Source: Aureimonas endophytica (GTDB lineage Bacteria > Pseudomonadota > Alphaproteobacteria > Rhizobiales > Rhizobiaceae). Taken from it: DNA of 64,000 nucleotides. The position numbers were made by a program, and so were the translations under genes. The stretch spans positions 186,001-250,000 of the forward strand of contig NZ_BMIQ01000007.1 in NCBI RefSeq assembly GCF_014642635.1, read 5' to 3'. Shown here in pieces: positions 45,568 through 53,203 of this stretch (within the stretch, counting starts at the first letter, position 1; each line of letters begins with the position of its first letter). The notes under the pieces were generated by a model. That model saw only the letters and a list, made by a program, of their open reading frames with translations, was not told where the DNA came from and did no database searches.

Positions 45568-46293
45568 ATGGCCGACAAGCCTCTCATCGCGATCACCGGC
45601 GCGAGTTCCGGCATCGGCGAAGCCACTGCCAGGGCCTTCGCCGATGCGGGCTATCCGCTCCTTCTCATGGCGCGGCGCGTCGAGCGCATGGAGGCGCTGA
45701 ACCTGCCGAACGCGGTGATCCGCGATGTCGACGTGCGCGACCGCGCCGCGATCGCCGAGGCCGTCGCGGCGGGCGAGGCGCGCTTCGGCCCGGTGGACCT
45801 GATGTTCGCCAATGCCGGCGTCGCCCATCTCGCCGACATCGCCCGCCAGCCGCCCGAGGAATGGGACGCGATGATCGACATCAACACCAAGGGCGTGATG
45901 AACACCGTCCACGCCGTGTTGAACGGCATGATCGCGCGGCGGCGCGGCACCCTGGTGATGATGAGCTCCATCGCCGGCCGGAAGGTCTATCCCGACCACA
46001 CGGTCTATTGCGGCACGAAGTTCTTCGTCCATGCCGTCTCGGAATCCTTGCGCGAACATCTCTCGCAATACGATGTCCGGGTGCAGGTGATCTCGCCCGG
46101 CGTCATCGAGACCGAAGTCCTGTCCGGCGTGAAGGACGAGGCGACGCTCGCCGCCTATCGCGCCAACAAGGCGGCGATGGGGGGCGGCATTGGGGCGGAG
46201 CATGTCGCGAACCTGATCCTTGCCACCTACGAGATGCCGCAGAACGCGCTGGTGCAGGAGATCGTCCTCACCCCGACGCGCCAGCGATACTGA
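45568..46293 (+). CDS. Short-chain dehydrogenase/reductase in the sugar operon
   Basis: A 241-residue NAD(P)-dependent SDR of the classical type: cofactor motif TGASSGIG (residues 10-17), FANAG, catalytic Ser in MMSSIAG and YCGTK (Tyr and Lys). Within the operon it probably oxidises a polyol to a ketose, or interconverts an aldehyde and alcohol made by the aldolase. AAGGATCG precedes the start. The ATPase gene follows 11 bases later. Confidence 0.9.
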   Translation: MADKPLIAITGASSGIGEATARAFADAGYPLLLMARRVERMEALNLPNAVIRDVDVRDRAAIAEAVAAGEARFGPVDLMFANAGVAHLADIARQPPEEWDAMIDINTKGVMNTVHAVLNGMIARRRGTLVMMSSIAGRKVYPDHTVYCGTKFFVHAVSESLREHLSQYDVRVQVISPGVIETEVLSGVKDEATLAAYRANKAAMGGGIGAEHVANLILATYEMPQNALVQEIVLTPTRQRY

Positions 46294-46304
46294 GCGGAGC
46301 GACG

Positions 46305-47375
46305 ATGGCCACCGTCGAATACAAGGGGATCGGCAAGTCCTACGGGGCGGTCGAGATCATGCGCGACGTCTCGCTGACGATCGCGGACGGCGAGTTCGTC
46401 GTCCTGCTCGGACCGTCCGGCTGCGGCAAGACCACGCTTTTGCGCATGACGGCCGGGCTCGAGACCATCTCGGCCGGCGAGGTCGCGATCGGCGGGCGCC
46501 GGGTCAACGAGGTCCATCCGCGCGACCGCGACATCGCCATGGTCTTCCAGAACTACGCGCTCTATCCGACGATGAGGGTGCGCGAGAATATCGGCTTCAG
46601 CCTGGAGGTCGCCAAGCGGCCGAAGGCGGAGATCCGGCAAAAGGTCGAGGAGGCCGCCGCGATCCTCAACCTTACGCCCTATCTCGATCGCTACCCGAAG
46701 GAGCTTTCCGGCGGCCAGCGCCAGCGCGTCGCCATGGGCCGGGCCATGGTGCGCGATGCCGGCGTCTTCCTCTTCGACGAGCCCTTGTCCAATCTCGACG
46801 CCAAGCTCCGCTCGCATATGCGCGTCGAGATCCGCCAGTTGCACAACCGGCTCGGCGCGACGACGATCTACGTCACCCACGACCAGATCGAGGCGATGAC
46901 CATGGCCGACAAGATCGTCCTGATGCAGGGCGGCCGCATCGTCCAGACCGGCTCGCCGGACGAGATCTACGAGCGGCCGAACTCGAAATATGTCGCCGAC
47001 TTCATCGGCTCGCCCTCGATGAACTTCTTCGAAGGGGAGATCGCGGGCGGCGGCGGGGAGGGGACGGCCTTCCGCGCGCCGGGCGTCGCCGTGCCGCTGC
47101 CGGCGGGCCATGCCGCGCGGCCCGGCCAGAAGGCGATCCTCGGCGTGCGGCCGAACGATCTCACGGTCTCCGGCGACGGGCCGATCCGGGGGAGGGTCAT
47201 CCTGTCGGAGACGACGGGCTCCGACGTGCAGCTCCATGTCGATGTCGACGGCCATGACGCGGTGGCCGTGGTGCCGCGCGCCGAGCGCCGCCGGCCGGGC
47301 GAGGCGGTCGGCCTCTCGGTCAGCCCGCGCGCCATTCACCTCTTCGAAGCGGAAACGGAGAGGCGGATCGGCTGA
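46305..47375 (+). CDS. Sugar ABC transporter ATPase (UgpC/MalK type)
   Basis: A 356-residue ATP-binding subunit. Walker A GPSGCGKT at residues 36-43, Q-loop in MVFQNYALYP, signature LSGGQRQRVAMG, Walker B VFLFDEPLSNLDAK, switch His in YVTHDQIEAM. The C-terminal TOBE/OB region (IGSPSMNFFEGEI, LGVRPNDLTV) marks the carbohydrate-importer subgroup that may bind regulators. It completes the importer with the two permeases and the binding protein and is the last gene of the operon. Confidence 0.94.
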   Translation: MATVEYKGIGKSYGAVEIMRDVSLTIADGEFVVLLGPSGCGKTTLLRMTAGLETISAGEVAIGGRRVNEVHPRDRDIAMVFQNYALYPTMRVRENIGFSLEVAKRPKAEIRQKVEEAAAILNLTPYLDRYPKELSGGQRQRVAMGRAMVRDAGVFLFDEPLSNLDAKLRSHMRVEIRQLHNRLGATTIYVTHDQIEAMTMADKIVLMQGGRIVQTGSPDEIYERPNSKYVADFIGSPSMNFFEGEIAGGGGEGTAFRAPGVAVPLPAGHAARPGQKAILGVRPNDLTVSGDGPIRGRVILSETTGSDVQLHVDVDGHDAVAVVPRAERRRPGEAVGLSVSPRAIHLFEAETERRIG

Positions 47376-47432
47376 AAGCCGCCGGGCGTCGCGACCGGTT
47401 CTCGCGACGGCCGCGTGAGCCCAAGGGGAAGC

Positions 47433-47452
47433 GGGCGCCCTTCGCGGCGCCC
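47433..47452. terminator. Bidirectional terminator hairpin after the sugar operon
   Basis: GGGCGCC-CTTCGC-GGCGCCC, a 7-bp stem extendable by one C-G and one G-T pair, lies between the convergent ATPase and SDR genes. It has no T tract on either side but is well placed for both. Confidence 0.5.
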
Positions 47453-47468
47453 GTCCGCGTTCCGGGCC

Positions 47469-48470
47469 TCAAGGCTGGCCGGTGCCGCCCGCCGCGCCAT
47501 AGACCTGTCCATTGGCATAGCTCGCATCGGCGGCGGCGAGCTGGACATAGATCGAGCCGAGCTCGGCCGGCTGGCCGGGGCGGCCGAGCGGGGTCATGCC
47601 GCCGAACTTGACGAGATCCTCCTGCGTCGAGCCGCCGGCCACCTGGAGCGGGGTCCAGATCGGCCCCGGCGCCACCGCATTGACGCGGATGCCCTTCTTG
47701 CCGAGCTGCTTGGCCAGCGACTTGGTGAAGTTCATCATCGCCGCCTTGGTCATCGCATAGTCGACGAGATTGGCGGAGGGATCGTAGGCCTGTTCGGAGG
47801 CCGTCTGGATGATCGCCGCGCCGGGCTTCAGATGCGGCAGCGCCGCCTTGGTCAGCCAGAACATCGCGTAGATATTGGTCTTCATCGTCGCGTCGAAATC
47901 CTCGCTCGAAATCTCGAGAAGCGACTGGCGCTGCTGCTGGCGCGAGGCGTTGTTGACGAGGATGTCGAGGCCGCCGAGCTCCTCGACGGCCTTCGCCACC
48001 ATCGCCACGCAATGGGCCTCGTCGCGGATGTCGCCGGGCAGCGCCACGGCCTTCCGGCCGGCCTTGCGGATCAGCTCGACCACTTCCTTCGCGTCCGGCT
48101 CCTCGTCCGGCAGATAGCTGATCGCGACATCGGCGCCCTCGCGGGCATAGGCGATGGCGGCGGCGCGCCCCATGCCGCTGTCGCCGCCGGTGATCAGCGC
48201 CTTGCGGCCCTGGAGCCGGCCCGAGCCCTTGTAGCTCTCCTCGCCATGGTCGGGGCGCGGCTGCATCTTGCCGGCAAGCCCGGGAAAGGGCTGCGACTGC
48301 TTCTCGAAGGGCGGCGCGGGATATTTGTCGCGCGGGTCGCTCATCGCGACGCCGCCCGCCGCCTTCCGTTCCTCAGCCCCGGCGCCGCCCGCCGTCGAGG
48401 CGACGAGAAGCCCGGCCCCGGCCACGCCGACGAGATCGCGACGGGTGAGGGAATGATTGTCCTGGGTCAT
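47469..48470 (-). CDS. SDR oxidoreductase with twin-arginine signal
   Basis: A 333-residue SDR of the YghA/YhdF group. The core has TGGDSGMG cofactor motif, NNAS, the Ser in QTASEQ and DYAMTK (Tyr, Lys). Ahead of the core is a twin-arginine leader: LTRRDLVGVAGAGLLVASTA with a probable cleavage near AGAEE at residue 33. If cleaved, this NAD(P)-using fold would be periplasmic, which is unusual. A GGCAGGC site precedes the ATG. It is convergent with the ABC ATPase gene. Confidence 0.88.
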   Translation of the reverse strand: MTQDNHSLTRRDLVGVAGAGLLVASTAGGAGAEERKAAGGVAMSDPRDKYPAPPFEKQSQPFPGLAGKMQPRPDHGEESYKGSGRLQGRKALITGGDSGMGRAAAIAYAREGADVAISYLPDEEPDAKEVVELIRKAGRKAVALPGDIRDEAHCVAMVAKAVEELGGLDILVNNASRQQQRQSLLEISSEDFDATMKTNIYAMFWLTKAALPHLKPGAAIIQTASEQAYDPSANLVDYAMTKAAMMNFTKSLAKQLGKKGIRVNAVAPGPIWTPLQVAGGSTQEDLVKFGGMTPLGRPGQPAELGSIYVQLAAADASYANGQVYGAAGGTGQP

Positions 48471-48642
48471 GGGCCTGCCTTCGATGATGGGGATCGAGGA
48501 AGGCAGATAGGACCGCCATCCTGACCGGCGACGCCAAAAGCCTTAGCCGCCGACACCCTGCGGCAATCCCACGCGGCGTCTGGTTTGGGGAGAGGGGGGC
48601 GCAGCGGGGCCGTCGCCGGGCGCTCGGATCGGCCGCTTCTGC

Positions 48643-48944
48643 GGTGTCCGACGGGACGAAGCCGCGCCACCGCCTTCTTCTCCCCTGCGGGGAGAAGTGC
48701 CGGCAGGCGATGAGGGGTCGGCGCAGCCGAGCGGGTTTCGGAGAGTGTCCACCGCCGCAGACCCCTCACCCGGCCGCTTCGCGGCCACCCTCTCCCCGCT
48801 GGGGAGAGGAAGGGCGCTCTTCCGTCCACCGGCCTGGCGGCACCAATCGCTTCTCCGGTGCCGGGAAGGCGGAGGGCGTGACGCCTCCCCCTTCTCCCGA
48901 GTCGGGAGAAGGTCGCGGCAGCGGGATGAGGGAATGACGGGCGC
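48643..48944. repeat. Intergenic direct repeat, copy A
   Basis: About 300 bases running from GGTGTCCGACGGGACGAAGC to GGGATGAGGGAATGACGGGC. Copy B lies 442 bases further on. The copy holds at least three hairpins: TTCTCCCC-TGC-GGGGAGAA, CTCTCCCC-GCT-GGGGAGAG and CCTTCTCCC-GAGTC-GGGAGAAGG. Such hairpin-rich modules are frequent between genes in Hyphomicrobiales genomes. Confidence 0.8.
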
Positions 48945-49084
48945 TTCGCGATCCGCGTTGCCGTCGCAGGACCGTTTCGCCGCCGCCGCCCGGCGGCGGC
49001 GTCAGCGCCCCACGGCACCCTCACCCGCCTCGGGAGAGGGACGCGGTGGTGCCGTCGCGCCTCGCCTGCAACGGAAGCTTCTCC

Positions 49085-49384
49085 GGTGTCCGACGGGACG
49101 AAGCCGCCCCACCGCTTTCTTCTCCCCAGCGGGGAGAAGTGCCGGCAGGCGATGAGGGGTCGGCGCAGCCGAGCGGCTGTTTGCCAGTCTCCACCGCCGC
49201 ATGCCCCTCACCCGGCCCTGCGGGCCACCCTCTCCCCGCTGGGGAGAGGAAGGGCGCTCTTCCGTCAACCGATTTCGCTGTACCAACCGCTTCTTCGGTG
49301 CCCGGAAGGCGAAGGGCGTGAAGCCTCCTCCTTCTCCCGAACCGGGAGAAGGTCGCGGCAGCGGGATGAGGGAATGACGGGCGC
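49085..49384. repeat. Intergenic direct repeat, copy B
   Basis: Same order and same hairpins as copy A, starting and ending with the same 20-base blocks. The two copies differ mostly in a central stretch (around 49180-49200) and after the second hairpin (49265-49290). Loops have changed while stems are kept, for example CAG instead of TGC in the first hairpin. Confidence 0.8.
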
Positions 49385-49526
49385 GGGCGTCTGCGTCCGG
49401 TGGGGGATGCCGACGTCAGAGCCCTACGTCTCCCTCACCCGCCTGCCGGCACCCTCTCCCGGCTCGGGAGAGGGGACGCGGCGGCATTGTCGGTGGGAGT
49501 TGGCTGCGTCGCGGCGGTGGTGTCGC

Positions 49527-51461
49527 TCAGAACTCTTCCCAGTCGTCCGCGCTCGCCGCCGCCTTCGGCGCCGCGCCGCCGTGGCCGGTGGTGCGCAGCT
49601 GGGCGACGGGGCGCGACGGGGCGGGGGCGGACGGACGGCGGCTCGGGGTGCGGTTCGCGGCGGCGGGTGCCGGTGCGCCGGCCTTCGTGCGGAAGCGCTC
49701 CGTCAGATGGGCGAGTTCCTGCGTTTCCGCCGACAGCGACTGCGCCGCCGCCGTCGTTTCCTCCACCATCGCCGCGTTCTGCTGCGTCACCTTGTCCATC
49801 TGGTCCGCCGCCGTCGCCACTTCCTTCAACGACACCGCCTGCTCGCGCGCGCCCCGCGCCATCTCGGTGATCACCCGCGCCACGCCGCCGACCTGCGTCA
49901 CGATCTGTTCCAGACTCCGTCCCGAGGCCGAGACGAGCTCGACGCCCTCCTCCACCTGCGCCGAGGAGGTCGAGATCAGGCCCTTGATCTCCTTCGCCGC
50001 TTCCGCCGAGCGCTGGGCGAGACCCCGCACTTCCTGCGCCACCACCGCGAAGCCCTTGCCCGCCTCGCCAGCGCGCGCCGCTTCCACGCCCGCGTTCAAA
50101 GCCAGAAGGTTCGTCTGGAAGGCGATCTCGTCGATGACGCCGATGATCTTGCCGATCTCGGCCGAGGAGCGCTCGATCTCGCTCATCGCCTGAACCGCGC
50201 GACCGACGATCGCCCCGCCCTTTTCCGCCTCGCTCTGCGCCACCGAGGCCGCCGCCTTCGCGTCGTCCGCCGCCTGCGCCGTCTGGTCGACGCCCCGCAT
50301 CACCTCCGACAAAGCCGCAACCGTCTCCTCCAGCGACGCCGCCTGCTGCTCCGTGCGCTGCGCCAAATCCGACGAGGCCACGTTGATCTGGTTCAGGCCG
50401 ACGCGCATCGATCCGACCGAGCCGACGACCGAACCGATCACCTCCTCCAGCGCCGCGACCGACTGGTCGAAGGTCTGGCGGATCGGCTCGAATTCGGGGG
50501 CCATCGGCCCGGCGAGCCGGGTCGTCAGGTCGCCGGCGGCCAGGCGCCGGAAGCCGTCCTCGACGGCATGGACGAACGCCCGCAAATCCTCGGCGCGGGC
50601 CTGATCGATCGCCGACTGCCGCGCCTGCGCGTCGCGCTCGGCGAGGCCGCGCCGTTCGGCATCCTGCGCCTCCTCGCGGGCGCGGCGGCCGAGCATGTCC
50701 TGGAATTCGCCGACGGCCCGGGCGATGCCGCCGATCTCGTCGCTTCGCGCGGCGTCGCGCAGCACGACATCCGTCTCGCCTTTCGCCAGTCGCCGCATGT
50801 CGCCGGCCAGCGAATGCAGCGGTCGCAGCACGACGTGCCGCATCGAGACGGCCAGCACCAGGGCGAGGAGAGCGCCCGCCAGCGCCGTGCCGAGAAGCAG
50901 CCGCTGTCCGAGCGCCGCCCGCGCTTCGCTGGCATCGGCCGTCCGGCCGACGACGGCCTCGATCCGGTCGGAGGCCTTCGCCATGGCGCCTTCCAGCGCG
51001 GAGAATTTCTGGAGAAAGGCGCCGAGCCCGCCCGTCGCCGCCTGCGGATCCGTCGCGGCGAGCTCGACCAGACGGCGCGCCTCGCCGATATAGACGTCGA
51101 GCGGCGCGTCGAGTTCGGCGAGGACGGTCCGGGTTTCCGGATCGGCGGCGAGCCGCTTGTTCTCCGCGATGCTCTGGCGGAAGCTCGCCTCGTGCTCGGC
51201 CGCATCGGCGGCGATCGCCTTCGGGTCGGTCGCCCCCGCGCCGGCGCGGGACAGGAGCGCCGCCAGCACATCGGCCCGCAGCGCGTCATGCATCATGTCG
51301 GCCTGCATGTGATTGCGCAGGACGCTCGCCGACAGGCGGGTCTCGCCGAGGGCGCCGGTCAGGTCGACCGCCACCCAGAGCCCGACCGCCGCGCCGCCGC
51401 AGGCCACCAGCATCACGAGCGCGGCAAGGGCCATCAATTTCCGGCCGATCGACTTCAACAT
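49527..51461 (-). CDS. Methyl-accepting chemotaxis protein with CheR-tether tail
   Basis: A 644-residue chemoreceptor. Membrane helix 1 (~8-30), a helical periplasmic sensor (~32-190), membrane helix 2 (~188-208), HAMP domain, a second HAMP-like segment, then the long signalling coiled coil with the hairpin tip [22 protein letters not shown] flexible Pro/Ala/Arg-rich tail of ~40 residues ends in DWEEF, matching the xWxxF pentapeptide that tethers CheR and CheB in high-abundance receptors. No che genes lie nearby, so it works with proteins encoded elsewhere. Confidence 0.93.
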   Translation of the reverse strand: MLKSIGRKLMALAALVMLVACGGAAVGLWVAVDLTGALGETRLSASVLRNHMQADMMHDALRADVLAALLSRAGAGATDPKAIAADAAEHEASFRQSIAENKRLAADPETRTVLAELDAPLDVYIGEARRLVELAATDPQAATGGLGAFLQKFSALEGAMAKASDRIEAVVGRTADASEARAALGQRLLLGTALAGALLALVLAVSMRHVVLRPLHSLAGDMRRLAKGETDVVLRDAARSDEIGGIARAVGEFQDMLGRRAREEAQDAERRGLAERDAQARQSAIDQARAEDLRAFVHAVEDGFRRLAAGDLTTRLAGPMAPEFEPIRQTFDQSVAALEEVIGSVVGSVGSMRVGLNQINVASSDLAQRTEQQAASLEETVAALSEVMRGVDQTAQAADDAKAAASVAQSEAEKGGAIVGRAVQAMSEIERSSAEIGKIIGVIDEIAFQTNLLALNAGVEAARAGEAGKGFAVVAQEVRGLAQRSAEAAKEIKGLISTSSAQVEEGVELVSASGRSLEQIVTQVGGVARVITEMARGAREQAVSLKEVATAADQMDKVTQQNAAMVEETTAAAQSLSAETQELAHLTERFRTKAGAPAPAAANRTPSRRPSAPAPSRPVAQLRTTGHGGAAPKAAASADDWEEF

Positions 51462-51796
51462 CGAATCCTCCGCGACAAAAGATGCCTATACTAGCGATAT
51501 CGAAATTGACGCCGGATTAATGCTTTTGTCCCTCGGCGGAGCTATTCCGACGATCCATGCAACCAAAAGATGATATCGACCTTCCTCTACTGTCGCCGGA
51601 CGGCGGGTAGAGCGTCGCCTCCCGCCGGCCCGACCCGGCCGCATGGCTGCCGCGCACCGGCGACATAGCGAAAAGGAGAGGGGCACCCATGCGGCGGCGC
51701 GCCTACCGGCGCTGCGGGCGGGCGCCTATCTTGGTCTTGTCGAAACGAGATCGAACCGAACCCGGCTCCGATCGACGGAACCCGAAGGACAAGACG
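51462..51796. other. Intergenic, divergent promoter region
   Basis: About 335 bases between the chemoreceptor (minus) and DUF1127 (plus) genes. The part next to the receptor (51480-51560) is markedly AT-richer than the window and contains GCGATATCG-like symmetry; it probably holds the receptor promoter. No gene is supported. Confidence 0.5.
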
Positions 51797-51940
51797 ATGG
51801 GCATCGCCCGCACGCTCCGCAACTGGAAGACCTACCGCAACACCGTGGACGAGCTGAACCGTCTCTCGCAGCGTGAACTGGCCGATCTCGGCCTGTCCCG
51901 CGCGGACATTCCGGCCGTCGCCCGCCGCGCGGTTCGCTGA
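51797..51940 (+). CDS. DUF1127 small protein
   Basis: A 47-residue protein of the DUF1127 family, recognisable by LNRLSQRELADLGLSRADIP after an Arg-rich start (MGIARTLRNWKTYRN). In alphaproteobacteria these short Arg-rich proteins have been linked to phosphate/carbon balance and RNA turnover, mostly as RNA-binding factors; a role for this copy is not shown. GAAGGAC precedes the ATG. A strong hairpin follows about 90 bases downstream. Confidence 0.88.
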   Translation: MGIARTLRNWKTYRNTVDELNRLSQRELADLGLSRADIPAVARRAVR

Positions 51941-52026
51941 CTTCCGATTTCTCTTCCGCCAGGCCTGGCGTCTCCCCGCCGGCCTCGGCACTCGCCTGAC
52001 GGTTCCTCCCGCCGCAGGCGTTCCGC

Positions 52027-52059
52027 AAGCGCCCGCCGGTCCTCCCCCGGCGGGCGCTT
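52027..52059. terminator. Strong bidirectional terminator hairpin
   Basis: AAGCGCCCGCCGG pairs perfectly with CCGGCGGGCGCTT (13 bp) around a 7-base loop. It lies between the convergent DUF1127 and mnhG genes. A short TTT follows on the plus strand. Confidence 0.72.
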
Positions 52060-52089
52060 CGCGTTTCGGGCTTCCGGAGAGGGATGGGC

Positions 52090-52443
52090 CTAGCGGCCGT
52101 CGCCGGCCGGCGGCACGTCGCTCTCGCCCTCGGCCCGGTCGCGATAGAGGGCGGAGCGGGCGAGCAGCATCAGCGTCACCGGCGTCGTCAGCGTGACGAA
52201 GACGAAGAGCAGCACCTCGTGCACCACCGGCCGCGTCTGGAGCACGCTGAAGAAGATCAGGGAGGCGAGGGCCATCGCGATCGTGCCGAGGCTTGCGCCG
52301 AGCGTCGGGGCGTGGACGCGCTGATAGAAATTCTCGAAACGCAGGAGGCCGATCGCCCCGACCAGCGTGATGCCGGCGGCGAGCAGCACGAGGGCCGCGA
52401 CGAGGAGGGCCGCCCAGACGGGCAGATCGACGGCCGCGCTCAT
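52090..52443 (-). CDS. mnhG: Mrp antiporter subunit G
   Basis: A 117-residue membrane protein with three predicted helices; the motif GLLRFENFYQRVHAPTLGASLG is the MnhG/PhaG signature. It is part of the Na+(or K+)/H+ Mrp antiporter complex. Last gene of the operon; its start overlaps the stop of mnhF by four bases (ATGA). Confidence 0.93.
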   Translation of the reverse strand: MSAAVDLPVWAALLVAALVLLAAGITLVGAIGLLRFENFYQRVHAPTLGASLGTIAMALASLIFFSVLQTRPVVHEVLLFVFVTLTTPVTLMLLARSALYRDRAEGESDVPPAGDGR

Positions 52444-52721
52444 TCGACCACCTCGCCGCGCATCAGGAACTTGGCGAGCGCCACGGTGCCGACGAAGCCG
52501 ACGATGGCGATCACCAGGGCGGCGTCGAAATAGACGGCGCTGCCGGTGCGCATGCCGATGGTGAGAAGGATCAGCATGCTGGTGACGTAGAAGGCGTCGA
52601 GCCCGAGGATGCGGTCCTGGGCGCGCGGCCCGAAGACGATGCGATAGGCGCAGCAGGCGCAGGCCAGCGCCAGCATGATCTGCGCGAGGAGGATCGACCC
52701 GTCGAGAATGGCGGCGCTCAT
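52440..52721 (-). CDS. mnhF: Mrp antiporter subunit F
   Basis: A 93-residue membrane protein with three predicted helices; GPRAQDRILGLDAFYV is the MnhF/PhaF signature. Four-base overlaps with both neighbours (mnhE and mnhG) imply coupled translation. Confidence 0.93.
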   Translation of the reverse strand: MSAAILDGSILLAQIMLALACACCAYRIVFGPRAQDRILGLDAFYVTSMLILLTIGMRTGSAVYFDAALVIAIVGFVGTVALAKFLMRGEVVE

Positions 52722-53203
52722 CGAAAGATCTCCTTGAGCCGGCTTTCGTAGTTCCGCACGATCCCGATCCAGGTCGCCTCATCGATCAGGTCGAGCACAT
52801 GCATCAGCAGCTGCTTCCGGCTCCGGTCGTAATCGACCCAGACGCTGCCGGGCGTCGCGGTGAGGATGCAGGCGAGGGCGGCGAGCGCCTGCGGCTCCTC
52901 CAGTTCGAGCGGGATGGTGAGAAAGCCGGACTTGCGCTCCATCCGCGGCGTCAGCACCACCTTGGCGACCGCGATATTGGAGCGGACGATCTCCACCGCG
53001 ACGAAGCCGGCGAGGCGGAGCACGGCCATGGGGTTGCCGGGGCGCCGGCCGGGCGTCGCCAGCCGCGACAGCATGAAGGAGGCGAAGAGGCCGAGGCCCG
53101 CGCCGAGGATCAGGCTGCCCGGCCGGACGCTCTGCGAAAGAAGCAGCCAGATGGCGAGGACGAAGCCCGACAGGAGCGGATAGGCGAGCCAGGTCCGCGT
53201 CAC
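52718..53203 (-). CDS. mnhE: Mrp antiporter subunit E
   Basis: A 161-residue membrane protein with an N-terminal hydrophobic pair and a C-terminal cytoplasmic part; family motifs AVAKVVLTPRM, ILTATPGSVWVDY and HVLDLIDEATW are present. The start is a GTG overlapping the mnhD stop (GTGA). Confidence 0.92.
   Translation of the reverse strand: MTRTWLAYPLLSGFVLAIWLLLSQSVRPGSLILGAGLGLFASFMLSRLATPGRRPGNPMAVLRLAGFVAVEIVRSNIAVAKVVLTPRMERKSGFLTIPLELEEPQALAALACILTATPGSVWVDYDRSRKQLLMHVLDLIDEATWIGIVRNYESRLKEIFR

Larger units (their letters stand above)
48471..49526. other. ~1-kb non-coding block with repeated hairpin elements
   Basis: No gene is supported here. The block consists of two ~300-bp direct repeats (listed separately) and spacers that share a further CACCCGCCT...GGGAGAGGGACGCGG element. 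Many short inverted repeats of the CTCCCC/GGGGAG type occur. Open frames spanning it are low-complexity and out of frame between the repeats. Confidence 0.75.

Noticed and set aside
48643-49384. Repeat block as a CRISPR array
   Set aside because: Only two ~300-base copies, no short regular repeats with unique spacers, and no cas genes in the window.
48643-49384. Repeat block as an insertion sequence
   Set aside because: No transposase frame, terminal inverted repeats or target duplication could be seen.
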